Source of the DNA: Roseomonas genomospecies 6
GTDB taxonomy: Bacteria > Pseudomonadota > Alphaproteobacteria > Azospirillales > Azospirillaceae
DNA: 64,000 nt
NCBI RefSeq assembly: GCF_008365375.1
Contig: NZ_QOKW01000007.1
Span: forward strand, 1-64,000
Direction: 5' to 3'
The notes beneath the pieces are model-generated. The model was not told where the DNA came from and did no database searches. It saw nothing but the letters and a program-made list of their open reading frames with translations. Below are positions 10,322-19,345 of the stretch, piece by piece (the stretch's first letter is position 1; each line of letters opens with the position of its first letter). Position numbers and translations under genes: made by a program.

Positions 10322-12520
10322 ATGAACATATCCGGTCATGCATCCCCCGCCGCGGGCGCGGCCATGCGGGAACCGTTGTCGGGGCTGGTGGAGCGGGTGA
10401 CCTTCCACAGCCCGGAGACGGGATTCTGCGTGCTGCGGCTGAAGGTGCGCGGGCAGCGCGACCTCGTCACGCTGGTCGGCCACGCCGCCACGATCGGCGC
10501 GGGCGAATTCGTGCAGGCCCAGGGCGCCTGGGTGAACGACCGCAACCACGGGCTCCAGTTCAAGGCCGATTTCCTGAGGGCCACCCCGCCGACCACGGTG
10601 GAGGGGATCGAGAAGTATCTCGGTTCCGGCCTGATCCGGGGAATCGGGCCGGTCTACGCGAAGAAGATGGTCAAGGCGTTCGGCGAAGCCGTGTTCGACG
10701 TGATCGAGCAGGAACCGGACAAGCTGCGGCAGGTCACCGGCATCGGGCCGAAGCGGGCGCAGCGCATCATCGCCGGCTGGGCCGACCAGAAGGTGATCCG
10801 CGAGATCATGATCTTCCTGCACAGCCACGGGGTCGGCACGTCGCGCGCGGTGCGCATCTTCAAGACCTACGGGCCGGACGCCATCCGCCTCATCACCGAG
10901 AATCCCTACCGGCTGGCCCGCGACATCCGGGGCATCGGCTTCAAGACGGCGGACGCGGTGGCGGCAAGGCTGGGCATCGAGAAGACCGCGATGATCCGGG
11001 CGCGGGCCGGCATCGGCTATGCCCTGGCGGAGGCGACGGACCAGGGCCATTGCGGGGTGCCGGTGGCGGAGCTGATCCCCATGGCCGTGAAGCTGCTGGA
11101 GATCGACGCGTCCATCCTGGAGGATGCGGCGGAGCTGGAGCGGCAGGACGGCGCGGTGATCGCCGACAGTCTGGGCGGGGAGCCCTGCCTGTTCCTGGCC
11201 GGACTCCACCGGGCGGAGCTGGCCATCGCCGAGCGGCTGCGCCGGCTGGCCGGCGGCCCCGTGCCCTGGCCGGAGATCGACGCGGAGAAGGCCATCCCCT
11301 GGGTGGAGGCGAAGGCCGGAATCACCCTCGCCGAAGGGCAGCGGGAGGCGCTGCGCCGCGCGGTCGCGGCGAAGCTGCTGGTCATCACCGGCGGCCCCGG
11401 CGTGGGCAAGACGACCCTGGTGAACAGCATCCTGACCGTGCTGAAGGCCAAGGGCGTGTCCATCGCGCTGGCCGCCCCCACGGGCCGCGCGGCCAAGCGG
11501 CTGAGCGAGAGCACCGGCATGGAGGCGCGGACCATCCACCGGCTGCTGGAGACCGACCCGCAGGCCGGCGGCTTCAAGCGCGACGAGACCAACCCGCTGG
11601 ATTGCGACCTGCTGGTGGTGGACGAGACCAGCATGGTGGACGTGCCGCTGATGAACGCCCTGCTGCGCGCCGTGCCGGGGCGGGCGGCGCTTCTGCTGGT
11701 CGGCGACGTGGACCAGTTGCCGTCGGTCGGGCCTGGGCAGGTGCTGGGCGACGTGATCGGGTCCGGCGCGGTGCCGGTGGTGCGGCTGACCGAGATCTTC
11801 CGGCAGGCGGCGACCAGCCGGATCATCGTCAACGCCCACCGGATCAACGCCGGCCAGATGCCCGAAACGCCGAAGGCCGGGGAGGACAGCGACTTCTACT
11901 TCGTCGAGGCGGCGACTCCGGAGGCCGGGGTGGGCAAGCTGATCGAGATGGTGCGGGACCGCATTCCCCGCCGATTCGGCGCCGACCCGGTGCGCGACGT
12001 GCAGATCCTCTGCCCGATGAACCGCGGCGGCCTGGGCGCGCGGTCTCTGAACATCGAATTGCAGAAGGTGCTGAACCCGCCGGGCGAGTCCCGAGTCGAG
12101 CGATTCGGCTGGACCTTCGGCCCCGGCGACAAGGTCATGCAGGTGGAGAACAACTACGACAAGGAGGTCTACAACGGCGACCTCGGCATCGTATCCGCCG
12201 TCGATATGGAAGAAGGGACGCTGACCGCGACCTTCGACGGACGCCCGGTGATCTATGATTTCGGAGAATTGGACGAGATCGTCCTGGCCTACGCCACGAC
12301 GATCCACAAGAGCCAGGGGTCCGAATACCCGGTGGTCGTCATTCCCGTGGTGATGCAGCATTACACGATGCTCCAGCGGAATTTGATCTATACGGGCGTG
12401 ACGCGGGGGAAGTCGCTCGTGGTGATGCTCGGCCAGCGCCGCGCGCTCGCCATGGCGGTGCGTGGGACGCAGGGGCGGCGGCGCTGGACGAAGCTGGGCG
12501 AATGGCTGTCGTCCGGGTGA
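10322..12520 (+). CDS. recD2: RecD2-type ATP-dependent DNA helicase
   Basis: A superfamily 1B helicase of the RecD2 (RecD/TraA) type, 732 residues from the chosen start. The N-terminal part has the RecD2-specific OB-like region and tandem helix-hairpin-helix units (LGSGLIRGIGPVYAKKMVKA, VTGIGPKRAQRIIAGW, IRGIGFKTADAVAARLGI). Then come motor domains with Walker A GGPGVGKTT (about residue 357), APTGRAAKR, Walker B VVDETSMVD, and the motif GDVDQLPSVGPG. The C-terminal motifs are TTIHKSQGSEYPVVVIP and YTGVTRGK. RecD2 proteins are 5'-3' helicases found without RecBC and linked to DNA repair and fork processing. The start is uncertain: ATGs at 10310, 10322 and 10364 are all in frame with weak ribosome-binding sites. 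The 238-base gap to glcB holds no motif I recognise. Confidence 0.93.
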   Translation: MNISGHASPAAGAAMREPLSGLVERVTFHSPETGFCVLRLKVRGQRDLVTLVGHAATIGAGEFVQAQGAWVNDRNHGLQFKADFLRATPPTTVEGIEKYLGSGLIRGIGPVYAKKMVKAFGEAVFDVIEQEPDKLRQVTGIGPKRAQRIIAGWADQKVIREIMIFLHSHGVGTSRAVRIFKTYGPDAIRLITENPYRLARDIRGIGFKTADAVAARLGIEKTAMIRARAGIGYALAEATDQGHCGVPVAELIPMAVKLLEIDASILEDAAELERQDGAVIADSLGGEPCLFLAGLHRAELAIAERLRRLAGGPVPWPEIDAEKAIPWVEAKAGITLAEGQREALRRAVAAKLLVITGGPGVGKTTLVNSILTVLKAKGVSIALAAPTGRAAKRLSESTGMEARTIHRLLETDPQAGGFKRDETNPLDCDLLVVDETSMVDVPLMNALLRAVPGRAALLLVGDVDQLPSVGPGQVLGDVIGSGAVPVVRLTEIFRQAATSRIIVNAHRINAGQMPETPKAGEDSDFYFVEAATPEAGVGKLIEMVRDRIPRRFGADPVRDVQILCPMNRGGLGARSLNIELQKVLNPPGESRVERFGWTFGPGDKVMQVENNYDKEVYNGDLGIVSAVDMEEGTLTATFDGRPVIYDFGELDEIVLAYATTIHKSQGSEYPVVVIPVVMQHYTMLQRNLIYTGVTRGKSLVVMLGQRRALAMAVRGTQGRRRWTKLGEWLSSG

Positions 12521-12871
12521 GCCTTCGGTGTGGACAACCATGTCGGGTTTTTGTCACAGACGTATGCGCGCGGCGTTTGCGGCTCCTGCCCCGGTATGCG
12601 GTGAGAGTCCCGGGGCAGACGGTTCGATTGTCCCTAAGTCCTTGAAACCATTCCTGTGATGCCTTTCCTTCCGCAATCCGGAGAGGGGAGGGGACCGGTG
12701 CCCGGACGATGGCGGCACCGGGCGTCACCGGGGCCGGCACCTCTTCCGAACGGACGGTCCTCCCCTTGGCCGAATGTCGCAGGAAGGGGCGTCTGGCCTT
12801 TGGCGTGCTTGACGGACGGCCTCTACCCTGTGACAAAGATAATTCGGCACCCTTTATGAGCTTGAAGACAC
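12521..12871 (+). other. Intergenic region upstream of the cold-shock gene, probably a long 5' UTR
   Basis: The 351 bases between recD2 and the cold-shock gene contain no ORF that codes convincingly in any frame. Cold-shock genes often have long structured leaders, so part of this stretch may be transcribed. I could not pick out a definite promoter or cold box. Confidence 0.35.
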
Positions 12872-13486
12872 ATGTTCGACCGCCCGCCCCGCCAGGGCTA
12901 CCGCGCTCCCGAGATCACCAAGGCCAACGTCACCGCCACTGTGAAGTGGTTCAACCCCACCAAGGGGTTCGGCTTCGTGTCCCCCGAGGACGGTTCGCCC
13001 GACGCCTTCCTGCACGTTTCCGCGGTTCAGGCCGCCGGCTATGACGCGCTCGACGAAGGCACCACCATCGTTTGCGACCTCGCCCGTGGCCCGAAGGGTC
13101 CGCAGGTCGCTTCCATTCAATCCGTGGACACCTCCACAGCGTCCCGCGCGCCGGCCCGTCCGGCCCGCACGGGCGGCGGCGGCTTCGGCGGCGGCGGCTA
13201 TGACCGTGGCGGCTACGGCGGCGGCGGTGGCGGCGGCGGTTACGACCGCGGCGGCTGGGGCAACGACGCCGGTGGCGGCGAAGAGGTCGACGGCACCGTC
13301 AAGTGGTTCAACGCCGACAAGGGCTTCGGCTTCATCACGCCGAGCACCGGTGGCAAGGACGTCTTCGTCCATGTGAACGTGCTGCGCCGCTCCGGCATGC
13401 AGACGCTCCAGGAAGGCGATCAGGTGCGCGTGACCGTCCGCCAGGGCCAGAAGGGCCCCGAGGCCGGCAAGGTCGAGTACCGCTAA
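12872..13486 (+). CDS. Double cold-shock-domain protein with glycine-rich linker
   Basis: A 204-residue protein with two cold-shock domains of the CspA fold, which bind single-stranded RNA or DNA. Domain 1 (about 18-88) carries ATVKWFNPTKGFGFVSPED, with the RNP1-type KGFGFV and the RNP2-type DAFLHVSAV. Domain 2 (about 139-204) has GTVKWFNADKGFGFITPS and DVFVHVNVL. Between them lies a glycine, arginine and tyrosine-rich linker with GGGGYDRGG repeats, like RGG-type RNA-binding tails. Tandem-domain proteins of this kind are common in alphaproteobacteria, and the linker may promote RNA annealing or condensate formation; that part is inference. The start codon has only a weak upstream AGGA-like sequence. 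Confidence 0.92.
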   Translation: MFDRPPRQGYRAPEITKANVTATVKWFNPTKGFGFVSPEDGSPDAFLHVSAVQAAGYDALDEGTTIVCDLARGPKGPQVASIQSVDTSTASRAPARPARTGGGGFGGGGYDRGGYGGGGGGGGYDRGGWGNDAGGGEEVDGTVKWFNADKGFGFITPSTGGKDVFVHVNVLRRSGMQTLQEGDQVRVTVRQGQKGPEAGKVEYR

Positions 13487-13513
13487 GCCTTCTTCGGCAT
13501 CTGAAGAAGACGG

Positions 13514-13554
13514 CCGGGGCGCTTCCGCGAGGAGGCGCCCCGGTTCGTTTTCCG
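13514..13554. terminator. Bidirectional terminator between the cold-shock gene and hcp
   Basis: CCGGGGCGC (13514-13522) pairs with GCGCCCCGG (13535-13543), followed by TTCGTTTTCC on the plus strand. It lies between two convergent genes. The T-tail favours the cold-shock transcript; hcp may use the same stem. Confidence 0.8.
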
Positions 13555-13570
13555 GGGTACGGGGTGTTGG

Positions 13571-15202
13571 CTACGCGGCCAGACCCATGGCCTTCAAATC
13601 GTCCTCCACCGTGCCGATCGGCATGATGTTGTAAGCGTCCACCAGCACCTTCAGAACCGCGGGCGTGACGAAGGCCGGCAGCTTCGGGCCGAGGCGGATG
13701 TTCTTCACGCCCAGATGCAGAAGCGCCAGCAGGACGGCCACGGCCTTCTGCTCGTACCAGGAAATCACCAGCGACAGCGGCAGGTCGTTGACGCCCACGC
13801 CGAAGGCGTCGGCCAGCGCGAGCGCGACCTTCACGGCGGAATAGGCGTCGTTGCACTGGCCCATGTCGAGCAGGCGCGGCAATCCGGCGACGGTGCCCAG
13901 ATCCTGGTCGATCACCCGGAACTTCCCGCAGCCCAAGGTCAGCACCACCGAATCGCGGGGCAGGGCCGCGGCCATGTCGGTGTAGTAGCTGCGCGCGCTC
14001 TCCGCCCCGTCGCAGCCGCCGATCAGGGTGAAGTGGCGGATGGCGCCGCTCTTCACCGCCTCGACCACCGGACCGGCGACCCCCAGCACGGCGTCGTGGT
14101 GGAAGCCCACGGTGTGGCGGCGGTCCGGCGACTCGTCGGTGAAGCCTTCGGCCTCGAGCGCCGCCGCGATGACGGGCGCGTAGTCGTGGCCGGCGATGTG
14201 GGTGACGCCCGGCCAGGCGACGAGGCCGGAGGTGAAGATGCGGTCGGCGTAGCCCGGCGCCGGCTGCTGGATGCAGTTGGTGGTCATCAGGATGGCGCCG
14301 GGGAAGGCGTCGAACTCGCCGCGCTGGCGCTGCCACGCGCCGCCGTAATGGCCCACCAGATGCGGGTATTTCCTCAGGGCCGGATAGCCGTGGGCGGGCA
14401 GCATCTCGCCGTGGGTGTAGACGTTGATGCCGGTGCCCTCGGTCTGCTTCAGCAGCTCTTCCAGATCCTTCAGGTCATGGCCGGACACCAGGATGGCCTT
14501 GCCCTTCACATGGCCCATCAGCACCGGGGTCGGCACCGGATGCCCATAGGCCCCCGTGTTGGCGCCGTCCAGCAGAGCCAGCACCGACACGCTCATGGCG
14601 CCGGTGCGCAGCGACAGCTCCAGCAGCCCCTCGACGGTCGGCGTGTCCTCGGCCAGCGCGGCCAGCGCCTCCTCCGTGAAGGCGTAGACCCCCTCGTCCT
14701 CCCGGCCCAGCAGGCGCGCGTGGCAGGCGTAGGCTGCGGCCCCCTTCAGCCCGTACATCACCAGCTCCTGCAACCCGGCAAGGTCGGCGCCGAGCGCGGC
14801 GATCCGGCGGTCGATGCTCACCGCGCGGCCCTGGGCGATCAGCCCGTCCAGATCCGCGGCGGGCACCCAGGCGGCGGGGCCGGTCAACGCCTCGGGACAG
14901 CGCTCCGCGAGGAGGGCGCGCAGATCGTCGCGCAGGGTCGCGGCGGTGCGCAGCAGGGTTTCCAGCCGGGCCGGGTCGAAATTGACGTTGGTGACCGTGG
15001 TGAACAGGGCGTCCAGCACGAAGACGTCCGCATCGTTACGGCGAATCCCCATCTTGCCCAAACGATGTGCATACTGCGAAATTGCCTGGGCGGCATGGAC
15101 CAGCAGGTCCTGAAGAGCGGCGGTGTCGGGGGGCTTGCCGCAGGCCCCCTGGACGGTGCAGGCGGTGCCTCTCGTGGTCTGTTCGCACTGGTAGCAAAAC
15201 AT
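13571..15202 (-). CDS. hcp: Hybrid cluster protein (hydroxylamine / NO reductase)
   Basis: The 543-residue protein is a prismane-type hybrid cluster protein, a cytoplasmic Fe-S-O enzyme that reduces hydroxylamine and, in enteric bacteria, nitric oxide. The N-terminal cysteines (MFCYQCEQTTRGTACTVQGA, then CGKP) give C3-X2-C6-X8-C15-X5-C21, which binds the first cluster. Hybrid-cluster ligands lie in the conserved segments VYTHGEMLPAHGYP, TTNCIQQP, IGGCDGAE, LTLGCGKFR and MGQCNDAYSA. I chose 15202 because MFCYQCEQT is the universal start of the family; upstream codons in the same frame are not conserved. It is divergent from a CRP/FNR-type regulator with a perfect FNR/Dnr box between them, so it is likely controlled by nitrosative stress or low oxygen. 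Confidence 0.96.
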   Translation of the reverse strand: MFCYQCEQTTRGTACTVQGACGKPPDTAALQDLLVHAAQAISQYAHRLGKMGIRRNDADVFVLDALFTTVTNVNFDPARLETLLRTAATLRDDLRALLAERCPEALTGPAAWVPAADLDGLIAQGRAVSIDRRIAALGADLAGLQELVMYGLKGAAAYACHARLLGREDEGVYAFTEEALAALAEDTPTVEGLLELSLRTGAMSVSVLALLDGANTGAYGHPVPTPVLMGHVKGKAILVSGHDLKDLEELLKQTEGTGINVYTHGEMLPAHGYPALRKYPHLVGHYGGAWQRQRGEFDAFPGAILMTTNCIQQPAPGYADRIFTSGLVAWPGVTHIAGHDYAPVIAAALEAEGFTDESPDRRHTVGFHHDAVLGVAGPVVEAVKSGAIRHFTLIGGCDGAESARSYYTDMAAALPRDSVVLTLGCGKFRVIDQDLGTVAGLPRLLDMGQCNDAYSAVKVALALADAFGVGVNDLPLSLVISWYEQKAVAVLLALLHLGVKNIRLGPKLPAFVTPAVLKVLVDAYNIMPIGTVEDDLKAMGLAA

Positions 15203-15272
15203 GGGGCTGTCTCCCGCTGGATGCGTGTTCCGTTTCGTTCCGCATCCTTGGGGCGTCGAAACGAAGGAGGGC

Positions 15273-15286
15273 TTGACCAAGGTCAA
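15273..15286. promoter_or_regulatory. FNR/Dnr-type operator TTGAC-N4-GTCAA
   Basis: TTGACCAAGGTCAA is a perfect dyad of the FNR/DNR/NNR class. It lies 71 bases upstream of the hcp start and about 115 bases upstream of the divergent CRP/FNR-family gene. Its position suggests that the regulator controls hcp and possibly itself. Confidence 0.8.
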
Positions 15287-15401
15287 GCCGGACGGCACGG
15301 AACGGCAATCGCTGGTGCGGCGGAATGTCCCGTCCACGGGGCGTCCGCGCCGGGATTGTGGGGCCGGGCCTGTTGGGGGAGGTGAAGAGGTGAGGGAAGG
15401 G

Positions 15402-16112
15402 ATGAAGAACGATCCGCCGGGTTTCCGGCCCCAGGACGCCGCGACGCTGCGGTCCAACGCGCTGTTCGGGCGCCTGCCCGACCGGTCGCTGGAGCTTCTG
15501 GTCAGCACCGCGCAGGTGCGCACGGTGCCGCGCGGCACCACCCTGTTCGTGCAGGACGAGGACGCCGACCGCTTCTTCGCGCTGCTCGACGGCTGGGTGA
15601 AGCTCTACCGCCTGACCCGCGACGGGGCGGAGGCGGTGGTGACCATCGTCGCCCCCGGCGAGACCTTCGCCGAGGCGGCCATGTTCGCCAGCGGCAAGTT
15701 CCCGGTCTGCGCCGAGGCGGTGGCCGATTCGCGCGTCATGACCCTGACGGCGGAGGGCTTCGCCCGCTGCCTGCGCGAGGACGACCAGATCGCCTTCGCC
15801 ATGCTGGGGTCCCTGTCGGTGCGGCTGCGCCACCTCGTCCAGCAGATCGAGCAGTTGCAGGTCCAGCCGACGGCGCAGCGGGTCGGCAGCTTCCTGCTGC
15901 GCTTCTGCCCGGAAGGGTCGGGGGCGGCCAGCTTCGCCTTGCCCTTCGACAAGGCGCTGATCGCGCGGCGCCTCGGCATGCAGCCGGAAACCTTCTCCCG
16001 CGCGCTGGCGAAGCTGCGCGGCATGGGGGTGGAGACGCAGGGCGGAACGGTGTCCGTCGCCGACCTGGACGGGCTGCGCCGCTTCTGCAACGCCGACCTC
16101 GGCAAGGGCTGA
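15402..16112 (+). CDS. CRP/FNR-family transcriptional regulator, divergent from hcp
   Basis: A 236-residue regulator with an N-terminal cyclic-nucleotide-binding beta-barrel (about 15-130: GTTLFVQDEDADRFFALLDG, GETFAEAAMF) and a C-terminal winged helix (KALIARRLGMQPETFSRALA). The E-x-x-SR recognition motif is the one that reads TTGA half-sites in FNR. There is no N-terminal cysteine cluster, so it is not an oxygen-labile Fe-S FNR. It is closer to the Dnr/NnrR-like regulators that respond to nitric oxide, although the ligand cannot be read from the sequence. The start at 15402 is preceded by GAGGGAAGG; an in-frame GTG at 15390 is an alternative. Its last codons and stop are part of a 14-base tandem duplication. 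Confidence 0.88.
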   Translation: MKNDPPGFRPQDAATLRSNALFGRLPDRSLELLVSTAQVRTVPRGTTLFVQDEDADRFFALLDGWVKLYRLTRDGAEAVVTIVAPGETFAEAAMFASGKFPVCAEAVADSRVMTLTAEGFARCLREDDQIAFAMLGSLSVRLRHLVQQIEQLQVQPTAQRVGSFLLRFCPEGSGAASFALPFDKALIARRLGMQPETFSRALAKLRGMGVETQGGTVSVADLDGLRRFCNADLGKG

Positions 16113-16156
16113 GGGGCAAGGGCTGAGGGGCAAGGGCTGAGGGGCAAGGGCTGAGA
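16101..16156 (+). repeat. Four tandem copies of a 14-base unit across a stop codon
   Basis: GGCAAGGGCTGAGG occurs at 16101, 16115 and 16129, and a fourth copy with one change starts at 16143. The first copy is the end of the regulator gene (codons for Gly-Lys-Gly and the TGA). The copies differ at one base only, so the expansion is recent and may vary between strains. Confidence 0.9.
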
Positions 16157-16327
16157 GGACCGGCGCCGGGCGCGGCGGAACCAGGATGGGATGCATTCCG
16201 AGGTTGTCGTCGCTTCCGGCCGCTTGCCGATGAAGGGTTGTGCCGGGTCGCAGGAGCATGTTCACGCGCGGCGGCGCTGTGATATCGTCCCGCGACCGGA
16301 AGCTGCGGACGGCGCGGAGGGAGTTCG

Positions 16328-19318
16328 ATGAGCGACGAGTTTCTTTTCGCCGACGACGAGCCGGGAGTGGAGTCCGAGCCGGCGAAGGAAGCGGCGCCGG
16401 AGCCTGCGGACCCCTGGATCATCCTGATCGTGGACGACGACCCGGCCATCCACGCCACCACCAAGATGGTGCTGCGCGGCTTCACCTTCGAAGGCCGCCC
16501 GGCGCAGTTCCTGTCCGCCGGCACCGCGGCGGAGGCGCGCAGCCTGCTGGAGCAGAACCCGGCCATCGCCGTGGTGCTTCTGGACGTGGTCATGGAATCG
16601 GACGACGCCGGCCTGCGGCTGGTGCGCATGATCCGCAACGAGCTGAACAACCGCCGTGTGCGCATCATCCTGCGCACCGGCCAGCCGGGGCAGGCGCCGG
16701 AACGCGACGTCATCCTGAGCTACGACATCAACGACTACAAATCGAAGACGGAGCTGACGGCGCAGAAGCTGTTCACCTCCGTCGTCGCCGCGCTGCGCGG
16801 CTATCAGGACATCACCGCCATCGAGGACCACCGCCGGGGGCTGGAGCGCATCCTGGACGCCTCCTCCGCCCTGCTGGACAAGCGGACCATGGCGGAGTTC
16901 GTCTGCGGCGCGGTGTCGAAGATCGCGGAGATCTGCCCGCCCTGCGACGGCATCGCCCTGTGCAGCCGCTGGACGGAGGAGGAGACCGGCACCGTCGCGC
17001 GCGAACCGCTGGTGCTGGGCGCCGGCGGCATCCACGCGGCGGCGGAAGGCAAGCCGGTGCGGGCCGCCCTGCCGGCGGAAGCGGCGGAGGCGGTGGCCCA
17101 GGCGCTGGCCGACGGGCGCAACCGCTACGAGCGGGAGCGCAGCCTTCTGGTCTTCCGTTCCACCTCGCGGCACCACGACACGGTGTTCCACATCAGCCAC
17201 CGGCGCCCCCTGACGGAGGACGAGCGGAGGCTGCTGGAGGTCTTCTGCTCCAAGGTCGCGGTCGGCTTCGACAACGTGCATTTGTACGAGGAGCTGACCG
17301 CGCTGAACCGCAACCTGGAAAGCCAGGTGATCGACCGGACCCGCGAACTGGTCGCCGCGACCGAGGCGGCGGAGGCCGCGCGGTCCGAGGCGGAGGCCGC
17401 CAACCAGGCCAAGTCGCTGTTCCTGGCGACCATGAGCCACGAGATCCGCACCCCCATGAACGGCGTCCAGGGCATGCTGGAATTGCTGGAATACACGCCG
17501 CTGACCCCCGAACAGCGGGAGCTGGTCTCGGTCGTGCGCGATTCGGCGGGGGCGCTGCTGACCATCATCAACGACATCCTGGATTTCTCGAAGATCGAGG
17601 CCGGGCGGCTGGACCTGGAGCGCGCCCCGGTGTCGCTGTCCGCGGTGGTGGAGGGCGTGGCCGAGACGCTGGCCCCGGCGGCGCGGCAGAAGGATCTGGC
17701 GCTCGTCACCTACGTCGATCCCGACCTGCCGCCGCTGGTCATGGGCGATTCGGTGCGCATCCGGCAGGTGCTGTTCAACATCGCCGGCAACGCCGTGAAG
17801 TTCACCCCCTCCGGCTCGGTCCGCATCCGGGCGGAACTGGCGCGGTTCGAGGACGGGCGGGCGACCATCCGGATCGCCGTCACCGACACCGGCATCGGCA
17901 TTACCAAGGAGGCGCAGGCCCACCTGTTCCGCCCCTTCACCCAGGCGGAGGCCTCGACCACCCGGCGCTTCGGCGGGACCGGCCTGGGGCTGTCGATCTG
18001 CCGCCGTCTGGCGGAGCTGATGGGCGGCGCGGTCGGCGTGACGAGCGAGCCGGGCCGCGGCTCCACCTTCTGGTTCACCTTCAACGCCGATCTCGCCCCG
18101 GACGGCGACGCGGGGGCCGTCGCCGCCCCGCCGCTGGCCGGCCTGTCGGTGCTGCTTCTGGCCGCCGACGCGGAGGAGCGCCAGTTCCTCGCCCGCTACC
18201 TGAACACCGACGGCGCCCTGCTGATGGACGCGCCGGACGCCGCGGCGGCGATGCGGGCTCTGCCGCCCGGCACGCCCTGCGACGTCGTGCTCACCACCGC
18301 GGAGGAGGATTTGCGGGCGCTGGACGCCGCGGCTCCGAGGCTGGGGCGCGGGCGGGTGCTGCTCGGCGGGAGCGGCGGCGCGGCGGACGCGGTCGCCATG
18401 GCCCGCCCGGTGCGCCGCGGTCATCTGGTGCGCGCCGTGCTGGCCGCCGCGGGCCGTGGGCCGGGGGTGGAGGCCGAGGCGGTCCACCCCTCACCCGCAC
18501 CGGCCACGCCCTCCGCGCCGGAGGGGACGGCGACCCCGCCGCGCATTCTGGTGGCCGAGGACCATCCGACCAACCGGCAGGTGATCCAGCGGCAGCTCGC
18601 CCTGCTGGGGCAGACGGCGGACATGGCGGAAGACGGCGCCCAGGCGCTCGCCCTCTGGCGCAAGAGGGATTACGCGCTGCTGCTGAGCGATTGCCAGATG
18701 CCGGAGATGGACGGGTTCGAGCTGACCCGCCGCATCCGCGCGGAGGAGGAGTCCGGCGGACGCCCCCGCCTGCGGATCGTCGCGATCACCGCCAACGCCA
18801 TGGCCGGCGAGGCCCAGCGCTGCCTGTCCGCCGGGATGGACGACGCCTTGTCGAAGCCGGTGGAGATCGGCCAGTTGCGCCGCCTGCTGGACCGCTATCT
18901 GCCGTCCGGTGCCGCGCCCGTACAGGAGGATGAAGTTCCCTCAGCGCCGGAGACGGCGGGGGATGCCGCTTCCTCCGCTGGCCCTCCCATTGATGTGGGC
19001 GTTCTGGCGACGCTGTTCGATGGGGACATGGAGTTCGTCGCGCAACTGCTGCAGGAGTTCATCGTCTCCAACAGCGCCAGCCGCGACCGACTGGTCGCCG
19101 CCCACGAGTCTGGGGATTGGGACGCCGTGCGGCAGGCCGCCCACAAGCTGGCCGGGTCCTCCCGCACGGTGGGAGCGCGCGATCTGGCCGAGGTGAGCGA
19201 CGCCATCGAGCTGGCCTGCATGGACCGGCGGCTGGACGGGATCGGCGCGCTGGTCGCCCGCGCCGACCGGGAACTGGGCCGCGCCGCCGCCTTCATCCGC
19301 GGCATGGCGCCGGTTTAG
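16328..19318 (+). CDS. Hybrid histidine kinase: REC-DUF3369-HisKA-HATPase-REC-HPt
   Basis: A soluble 996-residue phosphorelay protein without membrane segments. Order: an N-terminal receiver (about 30-150, phospho-acceptor Asp86 in [10 protein letters not shown]), a DUF3369-type sensor region (about 165-335), a coiled coil, a HisKA domain with His371 ([10 protein letters not shown]), a HATPase domain (N-box [15 protein letters not shown]1 DTGIGI, G2 GGTGLGLSI), a degenerate receiver-like stretch (about 600-690), a good receiver (about 738-860, Asp788 in [12 protein letters not shown]) and a C-terminal HPt domain with His939 ([10 protein letters not shown]). All modules of a His-Asp-His-Asp relay are therefore in one chain. 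DUF3369 proteins are usually cytoplasmic sensors. No response regulator with an output domain lies next to it, so its target is unknown. Confidence 0.93.
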   Translation: MSDEFLFADDEPGVESEPAKEAAPEPADPWIILIVDDDPAIHATTKMVLRGFTFEGRPAQFLSAGTAAEARSLLEQNPAIAVVLLDVVMESDDAGLRLVRMIRNELNNRRVRIILRTGQPGQAPERDVILSYDINDYKSKTELTAQKLFTSVVAALRGYQDITAIEDHRRGLERILDASSALLDKRTMAEFVCGAVSKIAEICPPCDGIALCSRWTEEETGTVAREPLVLGAGGIHAAAEGKPVRAALPAEAAEAVAQALADGRNRYERERSLLVFRSTSRHHDTVFHISHRRPLTEDERRLLEVFCSKVAVGFDNVHLYEELTALNRNLESQVIDRTRELVAATEAAEAARSEAEAANQAKSLFLATMSHEIRTPMNGVQGMLELLEYTPLTPEQRELVSVVRDSAGALLTIINDILDFSKIEAGRLDLERAPVSLSAVVEGVAETLAPAARQKDLALVTYVDPDLPPLVMGDSVRIRQVLFNIAGNAVKFTPSGSVRIRAELARFEDGRATIRIAVTDTGIGITKEAQAHLFRPFTQAEASTTRRFGGTGLGLSICRRLAELMGGAVGVTSEPGRGSTFWFTFNADLAPDGDAGAVAAPPLAGLSVLLLAADAEERQFLARYLNTDGALLMDAPDAAAAMRALPPGTPCDVVLTTAEEDLRALDAAAPRLGRGRVLLGGSGGAADAVAMARPVRRGHLVRAVLAAAGRGPGVEAEAVHPSPAPATPSAPEGTATPPRILVAEDHPTNRQVIQRQLALLGQTADMAEDGAQALALWRKRDYALLLSDCQMPEMDGFELTRRIRAEEESGGRPRLRIVAITANAMAGEAQRCLSAGMDDALSKPVEIGQLRRLLDRYLPSGAAPVQEDEVPSAPETAGDAASSAGPPIDVGVLATLFDGDMEFVAQLLQEFIVSNSASRDRLVAAHESGDWDAVRQAAHKLAGSSRTVGARDLAEVSDAIELACMDRRLDGIGALVARADRELGRAAAFIRGMAPV

Positions 19319-19345
19319 CGAACCGGCGCCCACCTTACCCTTCCG

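Noticed and set aside
9962-12541. An 859-codon minus-strand frame over the helicase gene
   Set aside because: Antisense shadow; the plus frame has all helicase motifs in order.
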